A stretch of 64,000 nt of DNA from Candidatus Colenecus caballi (GCA_018065615.1 JAGHSY010000010.1:1-64000); one strand, 5' to 3'; shown: positions 14,531 through 23,441, counted from the first letter of the stretch. Translations and numbers: made by a program. The notes: generated by a model not told the origin, from the letters alone.

Positions 14531-15309
14531 GAAGGATAGTTTCATACATACTGGCCATTATTCTGCTTGCATCATGCGGTTCCGTAAACAGGACCCGCAA
14601 GTCCGATGAAGGCAAGGTTCAGAATGAAGAAATGATGATTCTGTCCCGTCTGGTAGAACCGGAACAGCCCGATGAACTTACAGCAAGCATGTCTGTCAGC
14701 ATATCCGGAATGAAAGTCAACGGACAGATCAGAATGCGCCGTGACCACAGCATCCAGTTCAGTGCAAGTCTGCTCGGACTGATGGAGGTGGCCCGCATAG
14801 AATTCCTTCCTGACCAGGTGATAATTGTGGACCGTATGAACGGACGCTATTGCGTGTGCCATTATGCTTTTCTTCCGTACAGGAATGAATTGGGGCTTGA
14901 TTTTCAGGTAGTCCAGTCCATTTTCTGGAACCGCGCCTTCTCTCCCGATGCCACCACTACGGACAGATACAGCCGTTTTGTGATACAGAACCATGATGCG
15001 GAATCGTTCATTTTCAAGGAGACTCAGTGCGGATATGTCTTTACATGCGACAAATCTGGCCGGCTGGTGCGAACGGACAAGGCGGGGGTGTGCAGTATTA
15101 GTTATTCGGACTTCGGGAAGGTGTCATCCGATTTTTCATTTCCTCAGACCATTACGCTTGACATACCGGCATCGGGCTTTTTAAAGAGCATATCGTTAAA
15201 GCTGTCATCAGTATCCACAGCAAAGCAGAAATGGCCAGACCGGACTCAGATACCAAGCAGGCTGAAGCGTGTTGAACTTGAAGACATTTTGGATGATTTT
15301 GATTTATGA
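14527..15309 (+). CDS. DUF4292-type lipoprotein
   Basis: A 260-residue protein with a lipoprotein signal (ILLASCGS, Cys near residue 17). The body looks like the DUF4292 family of Bacteroidota lipoproteins: an N-terminal LTASMSVSISGMKVNGQIRMRRDHSIQFS strand pattern and a long beta-rich region. This resembles the LolB-like barrel fold proposed for such proteins, but that link is an inference. It is placed between a TPR lipoprotein and an EnvC-like protein with four-base overlaps on both sides, which suggests a role in cell-envelope assembly. Confidence 0.75.
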   Translation: MRRIVSYILAIILLASCGSVNRTRKSDEGKVQNEEMMILSRLVEPEQPDELTASMSVSISGMKVNGQIRMRRDHSIQFSASLLGLMEVARIEFLPDQVIIVDRMNGRYCVCHYAFLPYRNELGLDFQVVQSIFWNRAFSPDATTTDRYSRFVIQNHDAESFIFKETQCGYVFTCDKSGRLVRTDKAGVCSISYSDFGKVSSDFSFPQTITLDIPASGFLKSISLKLSSVSTAKQKWPDRTQIPSRLKRVELEDILDDFDL

Positions 15310-16499
15310 AGCATGCATTTATATTGATTCTGGCTCTATTGTTTTCTCTGCTGGCGCAGGGACAGTCTAACGCTTCCATTGAGAAGATGCGCAGGGAACG
15401 CGCTCAGATGGAGGAGCAGATTGCCATGCAGGAAAAGATACTGACCGGCACCGAAAGCAGCATATCAAGTCAGGTGTCGAATCTCAACATTCTGACAGCC
15501 AGACTTAAGGAGCGTACCAGACTGTTGAATGAGACACGTTCACAGGTACGTCAGTTGGAACGTGAATCCCAGCGTCTGGATAATGAGATTGCCGCATTGG
15601 AAAGTGATTTGGAGAAATGCCGTCAGGCCTATGCGGACGCATGCCGTTTTTATCAGAATCAGAATGCCAGTTTCAATCCGCTGACTTTCATTGTGTCTGC
15701 AAAGACCTTTTCCCAAATGAACCGCAGGATACGTTATGTCAGCGAGTATTCGGTTTCGCTTAGGGAAATGGCCGATGAGATAACGCAAAAGAAGGATACA
15801 ATTGAGCACAGACGTTCTGAGGTTGAGGCTATGAGGCTTGAAAAGGTGGAACTGCAGAAAGTCCAGCAGGCAAATGAAGAGGCTGCAAAAAAGGAGGAAA
15901 AGCAACAGAAATCAATAGTCTCTCAGCTTAAGAACAAGCGTTCCAGCCTGAAGAAGGAGATCGCTGCCAAGCAGAAGCAGATGACGGCCCTTTCAAAGGA
16001 GATAGAACGTCAGATCCAACTGGCCATAAAGGAAGAGCAGGCTGAAAAGAAAAGCAGCAGACCTGCTCAGGAAGATATCAGACTTACAGGTTCTTTTGAA
16101 AGCAACAAGGGTAAACTGCCCATACCTGTCACTTCTGCGTATATTGTTGTCGGTGAATATGGCGTCCAGAATGTTGCAGGCATGAAGGACGTGAAACAGA
16201 ACAACCTGGGCATTGACATACAGGGTGAGAAGGGGGCTACCGCACGTGCGGTGTTTGACGGTACGGTTTCATCGATCTTCCAGCAGGGCAAGGGTCAGAT
16301 AGGTGTTCTGATAAGACACGGTTCCTATATTTCCGTCTATTGCAACTTGAGCGATACGCGTCTCAAGAAAGGAGATAAGGTTAAGACGGGCGATATTATA
16401 GGTAATATCCAGGTTTCTGAGAATGGAATGCCGGTGCTGCATTTCCAACTGCACAAGGAGAGCAGCCGTCTTAATCCGTCAGACTGGCTGCGCCGTTAG
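15306..16499 (+). CDS. EnvC-like murein hydrolase activator (coiled coil plus degenerate LytM domain)
   Basis: A 397-residue secreted protein with a signal peptide (residues 1-20), long coiled-coil segments (about residues 22-110 and 155-250) and a C-terminal M23/LytM domain (about residues 280-397). The zinc-binding positions of active M23 enzymes are replaced: NLGIDI in place of HxGxD, YCNL in place of YxHL, and VLHFQL in place of HxHFEL. As in E. coli EnvC, the domain is therefore likely to activate an amidase rather than cut peptidoglycan itself. It overlaps the DUF4292 gene by four bases. Confidence 0.87.
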   Translation: MKHAFILILALLFSLLAQGQSNASIEKMRRERAQMEEQIAMQEKILTGTESSISSQVSNLNILTARLKERTRLLNETRSQVRQLERESQRLDNEIAALESDLEKCRQAYADACRFYQNQNASFNPLTFIVSAKTFSQMNRRIRYVSEYSVSLREMADEITQKKDTIEHRRSEVEAMRLEKVELQKVQQANEEAAKKEEKQQKSIVSQLKNKRSSLKKEIAAKQKQMTALSKEIERQIQLAIKEEQAEKKSSRPAQEDIRLTGSFESNKGKLPIPVTSAYIVVGEYGVQNVAGMKDVKQNNLGIDIQGEKGATARAVFDGTVSSIFQQGKGQIGVLIRHGSYISVYCNLSDTRLKKGDKVKTGDIIGNIQVSENGMPVLHFQLHKESSRLNPSDWLRR

Positions 16500-16510
16500 G
16501 AAAAATTGAG

Positions 16511-16518
16511 TAACTTTG
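16511..16518 (+). promoter_or_regulatory. -7 box for prfB
   Basis: TAACTTTG, an exact TAnnTTTG match, 20 bases before the prfB ATG and just after the EnvC-like stop codon. It makes prfB the start of its own transcription unit. Confidence 0.6.
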
Positions 16519-16537
16519 CAGTCCAAAACTCACCTAT

Positions 16538-17668
16538 ATGATTACAGCAGAACAACTGAAAGATGTACTTGACCGCACTGAAGCGTTGAAACGTTACCTG
16601 AATATTGATTCCAAACTCATCCAGGTCGAAGAAGAACAGCTTCGGACACAGGCTCCCGGTTTCTGGGATGACCCCAAGAAAGCTGAGATTCAGATGAAGA
16701 AAGTCAAGGATCTGCAGGCATGGATTGACGGTTACAAACAGGTTCGCGCGCTGGCTGACGAACTGTCACTTGCCATGGATTTCTTCAAGGAGGAACTGGT
16801 GACCGAACAGGAAGTTGATGAGAATTATACCAAGGCATTGCAGGCTGTTGAATCACTTGAACTCAAGAACATGCTTCGTGAAGAGGCCGATGAAATGGAC
16901 TGTGTTCTCAAGATCAACTCCGGAGCAGGCGGAACAGAGAGTCAGGACTGGGCGCAGATGCTTATGCGTATGTACATGCGTTGGGGTGAGAACAATAACT
17001 ACAAAGTGACTGTGGCTAACCTGCAGGATGGTGATGAAGCCGGAATCAAGCAGGTGACTATGGAAATTGAAGGTCCGTTCGCTTACGGATACCTTAAAGG
17101 TGAAAACGGTGTACACCGTCTGGTGCGCGTTTCCCCGTATAACGCACAGGGCAAACGCATGACTTCATTTGCCAGTGTCTTTGTCACACCGCTTATTGAT
17201 GATTCCATTGAGGTAGAAATCAATCCGGCACTTATGAGCTGGGATACTTTCCGCAGCGGTGGCGCCGGCGGTCAGAATGTGAACAAGGTTGAATCAGGTG
17301 TACGTCTGCGTTACCAGTTCAAGGACCCATATACCGGTGCAGAAGAGGAGATTCTGATTGAAAATACCGAGACCCGTGACCAGCCCAAGAACAAGGAGCG
17401 TGCACTGCAGCACCTGCGTTCCATTCTTTATGACAAGGAACTGCAGCACCGCATGGCCGAACAGGACAAGATAGAGGCCGGAAAGAAGAAAATAGAGTGG
17501 GGTTCCCAGATACGTTCGTACGTTTTTGATGACCGTCGTGTAAAGGACCACCGCACTGGTTTCCAGACATCCGATGTGAACGGCGTCATGGACGGCGGTA
17601 TTGACGGATTCATAAAATCATACCTGATGTCCTTTGCCGAATCAAAGGAAAAAGAAAACATGCTTTAA
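16538..17668 (+). CDS. prfB: Peptide chain release factor 2
   Basis: A 376-residue class I release factor in one uninterrupted frame. The catalytic GGQ is at residues 244-246 (GGAGGQNVNK). The stop-codon recognition tripeptide is SPY at 199-201, where E. coli RF2 has SPF. RF2 reads UGA and UAA. The programmed +1 frameshift site found near codon 25 of many prfB genes is absent; the corresponding Leu-Asn codons (16598-16603) are read straight through. It has its own promoter; the CYTH gene follows after 25 bases. Confidence 0.95.
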   Translation: MITAEQLKDVLDRTEALKRYLNIDSKLIQVEEEQLRTQAPGFWDDPKKAEIQMKKVKDLQAWIDGYKQVRALADELSLAMDFFKEELVTEQEVDENYTKALQAVESLELKNMLREEADEMDCVLKINSGAGGTESQDWAQMLMRMYMRWGENNNYKVTVANLQDGDEAGIKQVTMEIEGPFAYGYLKGENGVHRLVRVSPYNAQGKRMTSFASVFVTPLIDDSIEVEINPALMSWDTFRSGGAGGQNVNKVESGVRLRYQFKDPYTGAEEEILIENTETRDQPKNKERALQHLRSILYDKELQHRMAEQDKIEAGKKKIEWGSQIRSYVFDDRRVKDHRTGFQTSDVNGVMDGGIDGFIKSYLMSFAESKEKENML

Positions 17669-17693
17669 AAAACAATACTATAATTCTAGTATC

Positions 17694-18179
17694 ATGTCAG
17701 TAGAAATTGAACGCAAGTTCCTTGTAAAGGGAACATCATATCGCAGTCAGGCATTCAGCCACTACGATATTCTTCAAGGTTACATTGCTCATGAGAACGG
17801 ACGTTCCGTACGTGTCCGCATTACTGACACAGAGGCTATCCTTACAATCAAGGGGCCCAGTGACAGTCGTGGCATGAGCCGTTATGAATGGAATCATCTG
17901 ATTCCTGTTGATGAAGCCCGTGAGCTTTTTGAACTCCACCAGAGCGGGAGCATTGAAAAACGCCGTTATCTTGTTCACAGCGGGCCTCATGTCTTTGAGG
18001 TCGATGAATTCCATGGTGACAACGAAGGTCTTGTAATGGCCGAAGTTGAACTGGGGTCAGAGGACGAACCCTTTGTAAAGCCTGATTTCATTGGAAAGGA
18101 AGTGACAGGAGACCACCGTTATTACAACGCTTATCTTGCCACCAATCCGTTCAGGACCTGGACTTCAGAACAGGTCTGA
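17694..18179 (+). CDS. CYTH-domain protein (triphosphate tunnel metalloenzyme)
   Basis: A 161-residue single CYTH domain. The N-terminal EIERKF (ExExK motif) and later LTIKG, FEVDEFHG, AEVEL and GKEVTGDHRYYNAYLA match small bacterial CYTH proteins, which in characterised cases hydrolyse tripolyphosphate or related triphosphates. The start at 17694 (MSVEIERKF) is chosen because the motif normally begins within a few residues of the N-terminus; an upstream in-frame start would overlap prfB. Its 3' end overlaps the convergent VanZ-like gene by 29 bases. Confidence 0.88.
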   Translation: MSVEIERKFLVKGTSYRSQAFSHYDILQGYIAHENGRSVRVRITDTEAILTIKGPSDSRGMSRYEWNHLIPVDEARELFELHQSGSIEKRRYLVHSGPHVFEVDEFHGDNEGLVMAEVELGSEDEPFVKPDFIGKEVTGDHRYYNAYLATNPFRTWTSEQV

Positions 18180-18537
18180 TAACCCAGTATCCTACAGCAT
18201 TTCCTGCCAGGACTCCAATTGTGTTAGCAACCAGATCGGCCCAATCACCGCTCCGGTAATCTGTAAGAAACAATTGGGCCAGTTCCATGGTGCCGGAGAA
18301 TGCTATGGGTGCAATGACGGCGAACCAGATGAGTCTGTTCTTGTCCAGTTCATTGTGGTGCTTGAGATACTCAAACCAGAGTACCAGTTCCAGACCTCCG
18401 TACATGCAGATGTGGGCAATCTTGTCAATGCCTTTTATAGATCCCAGATCAGATTCCGGCGGATTGAAAAGTGACAGGAACAGTATGGTGGCCAGCACCA
18501 GCAGTGTAAGAGGGTAAGTCCTGATAATCCGTTTCAT
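18151..18537 (-). CDS. VanZ-like membrane protein
   Basis: A 128-residue protein with four predicted membrane segments. It carries the VanZ-like core GIDKIAHICMYGGLEL, SGTMELAQLFLTDYRSGDWADLVANTIGVLAG. VanZ of enterococci affects teicoplanin resistance, but most family members, including those of Bacteroidota, have no known function. Its 3' end runs 29 bases into the convergent CYTH gene. The -7 box lies only a few bases before the ATG, so the mRNA may be nearly leaderless. Confidence 0.85.
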   Translation of the reverse strand: MKRIIRTYPLTLLVLATILFLSLFNPPESDLGSIKGIDKIAHICMYGGLELVLWFEYLKHHNELDKNRLIWFAVIAPIAFSGTMELAQLFLTDYRSGDWADLVANTIGVLAGNAVGYWVIRPVLKSRS

Positions 18538-18541
18538 ATTG

Positions 18542-18549
18542 CAAAATTA
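18542..18549 (-). promoter_or_regulatory. -7 box for the VanZ-like gene
   Basis: The minus strand reads TAATTTTG, an exact TAnnTTTG match, ending four bases before the ATG at 18537. With the usual 5-7 base distance to the transcription start, the 5' leader would be close to zero. Confidence 0.5.
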
Positions 18550-18567
18550 ACCATAATACCTGAACGC

Positions 18568-19248
18568 ATGTCCAAAGACATTTTCTATTTTTCAAAGTCA
18601 GACCGTGTTGCGGCTCTGATACTGTTGTGCATCATTGCGGTTCTTGTTTCAGTGCGATGCGGATTTGAACCGGAAAAGCCGGTTCTTTCTGCAGACCTTC
18701 AGGATTCGCTCAAATGGGAGCCTGCACCACGTGTGTACCGTTACCATGTGACTGATACGGTGGTCCATATTGTTCATAAGGTTGAATACGTCCATACTGC
18801 TGTGAAGAGATATGAACGCGTTGATTCATTGAAGCCAAAAACTAAGAAAATCCCCATTTCACCGATTGATTTAAACCGTGCCGATTCGTCGGATCTGGTG
18901 AAACTGCCTGGAATTGGAGCCTATTTCGCATCAAGGATTGTCCGATACAGGGAGCAGCTTGGCGGGTTCGTTTCAACCGCACAGTTGTTTGAGATTGATG
19001 GACTGGCTGATTCTGTGGCAGGATGGTTCTTTGTTTCAGACAGCCTGCATACTGTCCGTCTGGATGTGAATGCACTTTCATTGTCATCACTGCGCCGTCA
19101 TCCGTATCTGAATTTTTATCAGGCACGTGCCATTGTCGAATTCCGCAAAGACCGTGGCAAATTGAAAGGTCCTGAACAGCTTGCTCTTCTTGAAGAGTTC
19201 ACGCAGCAGGACCTTGAAAGACTGGAACCTTATCTGGATTTCAAATGA
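18568..19248 (+). CDS. Membrane-anchored helix-hairpin-helix protein (ComEA-like)
   Basis: A 226-residue protein with one N-terminal membrane segment (about residues 12-29) and two helix-hairpin-helix regions. The first is PIDLNRADSSDLVKLPGIG with SRIVRYRE following (about residues 95-130); the second is VNALSLSSLRRHPYLN with ARAIVEFRKDRG (about 170-210). This is the architecture of ComEA-like DNA-binding proteins, which capture DNA during uptake in competent species. No other competence gene is nearby, so a role in DNA uptake is only a family-level inference. Its stop codon abuts that of ugd on the other strand. Confidence 0.8.
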   Translation: MSKDIFYFSKSDRVAALILLCIIAVLVSVRCGFEPEKPVLSADLQDSLKWEPAPRVYRYHVTDTVVHIVHKVEYVHTAVKRYERVDSLKPKTKKIPISPIDLNRADSSDLVKLPGIGAYFASRIVRYREQLGGFVSTAQLFEIDGLADSVAGWFFVSDSLHTVRLDVNALSLSSLRRHPYLNFYQARAIVEFRKDRGKLKGPEQLALLEEFTQQDLERLEPYLDFK

Positions 19249-20520
19249 TCAGTCGCGGCTGAAAAGGTCACGTGTATAGACCTTCTCCTTGACATCATCA
19301 AGACTGGAGTCATATCTGTTCGCAATGATGGAATCACAGCGGTTCTTGAAAGTGTTCAGGTCATTGACAATCTCGCTGCCGAAGAATGTGTCTCCGTCAT
19401 TCAGAGTAGGCTCGAAAATGATGACATGAGCGCCTTTTGCCTTGACGCGTTTCATGACTCCCTGAATGGAACTCTGACGGAAATTGTCAGAATTGGACTT
19501 CATGGTCAGGCGGTAAACACCTACTGTTATCACTTTTTCCTTGTCCTGATTCCATGAACTGTTGGCGGTGTAGTATCCGGCTTTTTCAAGGACACGGTCA
19601 GCAATGAAATCCTTGCGGGTACGGTTGCTTTCAACAATTGCCTGAATAAGATTCTCGGGAACATCATTGTAATTGGCCAGAAGCTGTTTTGTGTCTTTGG
19701 GCAGGCAGTATCCGCCATATCCGAATGACGGATTGTTGTAGTGGCATCCGATACGCGGATCAAGTCCTACACCGTCAATGATGGCACGTGTGTCAAGTCC
19801 CTTCATTTCTGCGTAGGTGTCAAGTTCGTTGAAGAAGCTGACGCGTAGTGCCAGATAAGTGTTGGCAAACAGCTTGACGGCCTCTGCTTCAGTCGTTCCC
19901 ATATACAGAGTGTCAATGTTTTCCTTGATAGCACCTTCCTGCAGTATGCGTGCAAACTCATGGGCGGCCTTTTCAAGAGCCGGAACGTTCCTGTCGAATC
20001 CGACTATAATTCTGGAAGGATACAGGTTGTCATACAGGGCCTTGCTCTCGCGCAGGAATTCAGGAGCGAAAATGATGTTCGGAACCACCACCTTCATTGT
20101 TCCGTCTGCCTGACGTTCGCGGTATGAGAACTTTTCGCGGACATTTTCAGTATATCCGACAGGAATGGTTGACTTGATGACCATAATGGCATCGGGATTG
20201 ACTTTAAGTACAAGATCAATCACTTCTTCAACGTGTGATGTGTCAAAAAAGTTCTTCTTGCTGTCATAATTGGTAGGAGCGGCAATTACAACGAAATCTG
20301 CATCGGAATAGGCCTTTTCTCCGTCAAGTGTTGCGGTCAGATCAAGTTCCTTTTCAGCGAGATATTTTTCAATGTATTCGTCCTGAATGGGAGAACGGCG
20401 GTTATTGATAAGATCCACCTTTTCCCTGATGACATCCACTGCGGTTACCTGATTGTGCTGAGCAAGCAATGTTGCTATTGACAGACCGACATAACCGGTT
20501 CCTGCTACTGCAATTTTCAT
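19249..20520 (-). CDS. ugd: UDP-glucose 6-dehydrogenase
   Basis: A 423-residue nucleotide-sugar dehydrogenase. It has the Rossmann motif GTGYVGLS at the N-terminus, the NAD/substrate lid region PTNYD, and the catalytic Cys within [14 protein letters not shown] (about residue 260). It oxidises UDP-glucose twice to UDP-glucuronate, or a related UDP-hexose to its uronate, for surface polysaccharide synthesis. It follows upxY after 11 bases and the two form a short unit with no other glycan genes. Confidence 0.93.
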   Translation of the reverse strand: MKIAVAGTGYVGLSIATLLAQHNQVTAVDVIREKVDLINNRRSPIQDEYIEKYLAEKELDLTATLDGEKAYSDADFVVIAAPTNYDSKKNFFDTSHVEEVIDLVLKVNPDAIMVIKSTIPVGYTENVREKFSYRERQADGTMKVVVPNIIFAPEFLRESKALYDNLYPSRIIVGFDRNVPALEKAAHEFARILQEGAIKENIDTLYMGTTEAEAVKLFANTYLALRVSFFNELDTYAEMKGLDTRAIIDGVGLDPRIGCHYNNPSFGYGGYCLPKDTKQLLANYNDVPENLIQAIVESNRTRKDFIADRVLEKAGYYTANSSWNQDKEKVITVGVYRLTMKSNSDNFRQSSIQGVMKRVKAKGAHVIIFEPTLNDGDTFFGSEIVNDLNTFKNRCDSIIANRYDSSLDDVKEKVYTRDLFSRD

Positions 20521-20531
20521 AACTCTATAAA

Positions 20532-21080
20532 TTATTTTATCAATTCAATCTGCGACAAAGGCATTTCCATTCTGGCTGCTCCAAGCATTCCCAAATTGAC
20601 TGCAATGCACTTGCGTCCGTTCACTTCAACAAGGTCACATTCGCTCCCGGCCAAGGGACCATGTATGACGCGAACGTGGTCACCTGGAGCAAAAAGGCCC
20701 GGTTCCACCGTTATTTCGCGGTCATCATATTCTACCATGCGCCGGAAAATATTCATGCTTTCTTCACGGACAGTCGCTGACTTGTGCGTGTCGCGGTCAA
20801 CAAGGAAATGGGTTATGTCAGGTACATTTTCAAGTATTTCCACTCTTTCAGAATATTTGCACCTGATGAATATATATCTTGGAATCAGCAATACTTCAAC
20901 ATTTTTCATGCGGTCACTCCAACGCCGGCGGACAATCTGAACGGGAAGGTAATGTTCAACATTCAGGTGTGAAAGCATATCTGCGGCTTTGTGCTCGTGA
21001 CAATACCTGACACAACCTACAAACCATTGCGGTTTGGCATACAAGGTTGGGATTTCAGTTCCGACTGGAAATAGCGGCAT
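20532..21080 (-). CDS. UpxY-family transcription antiterminator (NusG paralogue)
   Basis: A 182-residue NusG-like protein with the NGN domain ([45 protein letters not shown]) and a C-terminal KOW-like domain ([16 protein letters not shown]). UpxY proteins of Bacteroides bind the 5' leader of their own capsule operon and prevent early termination across the long glycan locus. Here the only gene behind it is ugd. It starts its own unit at the promoter at 21109, divergent from the cyclophilin gene. Confidence 0.87.
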   Translation of the reverse strand: MPLFPVGTEIPTLYAKPQWFVGCVRYCHEHKAADMLSHLNVEHYLPVQIVRRRWSDRMKNVEVLLIPRYIFIRCKYSERVEILENVPDITHFLVDRDTHKSATVREESMNIFRRMVEYDDREITVEPGLFAPGDHVRVIHGPLAGSECDLVEVNGRKCIAVNLGMLGAARMEMPLSQIELIK

Positions 21081-21108
21081 ATAAACAGAATTGCGCTTAC
21101 TTTACATA

Positions 21109-21116
21109 CAAAGGTA
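21109..21116 (-). promoter_or_regulatory. -7 box for upxY-ugd
   Basis: The minus strand reads TACCTTTG (exact TAnnTTTG), 28 bases before the upxY ATG. Only 21 bases separate it from the opposing box at 21138, so the two promoters are back to back. Confidence 0.6.
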
Positions 21117-21137
21117 TGCCTTTTATTGGAAATTCTT

Positions 21138-21145
21138 TATCTTTG
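21138..21145 (+). promoter_or_regulatory. -7 box for the cyclophilin lipoprotein gene
   Basis: TATCTTTG, an exact match, 18 bases before ATG 21164. It supports that start over an upstream in-frame codon at 21047, which would lie in front of the promoter. Confidence 0.6.
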
Positions 21146-21163
21146 CGGGAAAGAAAGCATCAG

Positions 21164-21985
21164 ATGAAATACAAACTGTTAGCACTTCTGTTTATGGCAG
21201 TAACTGTATATTCTTGTAAGGCACAGTCTGTTGCAAATGAAACAATGGTTCTCATGAAGACCACTGCAGGTGACATTACAATCAAGCTCTACAATGAAAC
21301 GCCTTTTCACAGAGACAATTTCATTAAGCTGGTTCAGGATCATTATTATGACAGTCTGCTGTTCCACCGTGTGATTCGTGACTTCATGGTTCAGACCGGT
21401 GATCCGGATTCCAAAAACGCCCCAAAGCTCCAGCAGTTGGGAACAGGCGGTCCGGATTATACCATTCCTGCTGAATTCGTTTTTCCAAAATACTATCATA
21501 AACGTGGTGCTTTGTGTGCAGCCCGCAAGTCCGACCAGGTGAATCCGGAGCAGAGTTCATCGGGCTCACAGTTTTACATAGTGACAGGAAAGACCTATGG
21601 GGTAAGGGAACTGCGTGAAATGGCGGAGGAGATGAACAGTCAGATGGAAAAAAACATCTTTAACCGTTTATGTGCCCAATACCGTGACTCAATCATTGCA
21701 CTTCAGAATGCTGATGACCAGTATGGCATGTCCAAACTGCAGAATATGCTGTATGAGCAGACAAGAGCAAGACTGAAAGGACAGGAACCTTTCAAGTTCA
21801 CCCAGGAGCAGGAGGAAACATATATGAAGATTGGCGGTGCTCCCCATTTGGACGGTCAGTACACCGTGTTCGGTGAAGTGGTTGACGGGATGAAGGTAAT
21901 TGACAGGATTGGCCGTGTTTCAACCGATGTTTATGACCGTCCTTTGAAGGATGTCAGAATTATTACGATGGAAATTATTAAATAA
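21164..21985 (+). CDS. Cyclophilin-type peptidyl-prolyl isomerase lipoprotein
   Basis: A 273-residue protein with a lipoprotein signal (AVTVYSCKA, Cys near residue 18) and a cyclophilin domain. Conserved pieces are the N-terminal TTAGDITIKLYNETPFHRDNF, then LLFHRVIRDFMVQTGDPD, GSQFYIVTGKTYG, and the C-terminal GQYTVFGEVVDGMKVIDRI. A helical insertion of roughly 70 residues (about 155-225) interrupts the domain; insertions here are common in Bacteroidota cyclophilins. It assists protein folding in the periplasm. The start is fixed by the promoter at 21138. Alkaline phosphatase follows after 8 bases. Confidence 0.92.
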   Translation: MKYKLLALLFMAVTVYSCKAQSVANETMVLMKTTAGDITIKLYNETPFHRDNFIKLVQDHYYDSLLFHRVIRDFMVQTGDPDSKNAPKLQQLGTGGPDYTIPAEFVFPKYYHKRGALCAARKSDQVNPEQSSSGSQFYIVTGKTYGVRELREMAEEMNSQMEKNIFNRLCAQYRDSIIALQNADDQYGMSKLQNMLYEQTRARLKGQEPFKFTQEQEETYMKIGGAPHLDGQYTVFGEVVDGMKVIDRIGRVSTDVYDRPLKDVRIITMEIIK

Positions 21986-21993
21986 ATAATGAT

Positions 21994-23397
21994 ATGAAAA
22001 GAAAGTTATCACTCTTCTTGATGGTCATGCTGGTTGCAATGTCAGCATGTGCCAAGACCAAAGCACCCAAGTATGTGTTTTATTTCATTGGTGACGGTAT
22101 GGGTATCAATCAGGTAATGGCAACCCAATACTACAAGTCCGATGTGCAGGGTTCACTTGGATGGGACAGATTGTGCTTTACCGGTTTTCCTTATGGAGGT
22201 ATGGTCGTCACCCATTCTGCCAACAACTACGTTACCGACAGTGCTGCGGCCGGTACTGCGTTGGCATCGGGCCAGAAGACAAACAATAATGTCCTGGGTG
22301 TCCTGCCTGACCGTAAGACAAAGTGTGAATCAATTGCTGAAATGGCACATAAGAAGGGTTATCGCGTTGCAATAGGTACAACGGTTTGCATTGATCATGC
22401 TACGCCCGGCGTCTTTTATGCCCATCAGGCCAGCCGTGACAACTACCATCAGATTGGTACTGAACTTAGCCAGTCCGGTTTCGAGTTCTTTGGCGGAGAG
22501 GATTTCCACACCCCGTTTGACAGGAAGATAGAAGATGAAGGCAACTACGTTCAGGCTGAGAAGGCCGGTTATACCATAGTTCACGGATATGATGAGTATC
22601 TGGAAAAGGCAGGGTCATCGGACAAGATAATCCTGTTTGACAAGAACCCGAAGGAAGACCATTACTGCAAATTTGCAATTGACCGCGGTGAAGATGATCT
22701 TACTCTGTCCCAGATTACAACTGCAGCCATTGACTTTATGATGAAGGACCCTAAGAAAGGATTCTTCATGATGATGGAAGGAGGCAAGATAGATCAGGCC
22801 TGTCATGGCAATGATGCTGCTACGGTAATAAAGGAGACGCTTGATTTTGACGAGGCCATAAGGATTGCATATGATTTCTACCTGCAGCATAAGGATGAAA
22901 CGCTGATTGTTGTCACCGCTGACCATGAGACCGGTGCAATGGGACTTAGCAACGGCAACTACCGTCTGAATTCCAAGGTTCTTCAGTATCAGAACATGAG
23001 TGAAGGTGAATTCAGCGCTCACCTTGAGAAGATGGGCCGTGAGATTGGAGACATCCTGACTTGGGAAGAGGTGGAGCAGGAACTCAAGGACCACTATGGT
23101 TTCTGGGACAAGATCCGTCTGTCACAGAAGCAGACCGATCTGCTGCGTACCACTTATGTCGAGACATTCGGCATGGGGCCGGGAGAACTCAAAGCCGAGG
23201 AATACTATAAGGTTGACAAGATGTCCGATGAAGCTACCCGTATAATATCTGAGATTGCGCAGATAAGTTGGGGAACAGGCAGCCATTCCGGCGGTATGGT
23301 TCCTGTGTTTGCCATTGGTGCAGGTGCTGAAGTGTTCTGCGGTCAGCTGGACAATACGGAGATTCCGATGCTTATAAAGAAGATTGCCAAGTATTGA
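21994..23397 (+). CDS. phoA: Alkaline phosphatase, secreted
   Basis: A 467-residue alkaline phosphatase with an N-terminal signal, possibly a lipoprotein (AMSACAKT). Metal and active-site signatures are FYFIGDGMG (zinc/magnesium Asp), VTDSAAAGTALASG with the phosphorylated Ser near residue 83, MEGGKIDQACH, and VTADHETG. It releases phosphate from organic esters outside the inner membrane. It is only 8 bases behind the cyclophilin gene and so likely cotranscribed. A strong shared terminator follows. Confidence 0.93.
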   Translation: MKRKLSLFLMVMLVAMSACAKTKAPKYVFYFIGDGMGINQVMATQYYKSDVQGSLGWDRLCFTGFPYGGMVVTHSANNYVTDSAAAGTALASGQKTNNNVLGVLPDRKTKCESIAEMAHKKGYRVAIGTTVCIDHATPGVFYAHQASRDNYHQIGTELSQSGFEFFGGEDFHTPFDRKIEDEGNYVQAEKAGYTIVHGYDEYLEKAGSSDKIILFDKNPKEDHYCKFAIDRGEDDLTLSQITTAAIDFMMKDPKKGFFMMMEGGKIDQACHGNDAATVIKETLDFDEAIRIAYDFYLQHKDETLIVVTADHETGAMGLSNGNYRLNSKVLQYQNMSEGEFSAHLEKMGREIGDILTWEEVEQELKDHYGFWDKIRLSQKQTDLLRTTYVETFGMGPGELKAEEYYKVDKMSDEATRIISEIAQISWGTGSHSGGMVPVFAIGAGAEVFCGQLDNTEIPMLIKKIAKY

Positions 23398-23412
23398 TTG
23401 GCGGTAAACATG

Positions 23413-23441
23413 AAAAAGGCGGTCAAAATGACCGCCTTTTT
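23413..23441. terminator. Bidirectional terminator between phoA and the aminotransferase
   Basis: AAAAAGGCGGTCA (23413-23425) pairs with TGACCGCCTTTTT (23429-23441) around a three-base loop, giving U tracts on both strands. The convergent stop codons lie on each side. Confidence 0.9.

Noticed and set aside
19249-21080. Capsule locus suggested by upxY and ugd
   Set aside because: No glycosyltransferase, flippase or polymerase gene lies on either side; the unit has two genes only.
21047-21163. Longer cyclophilin frame from 21047
   Set aside because: It overlaps upxY on the other strand, precedes the TATCTTTG box at 21138 and would bury the lipoprotein signal.
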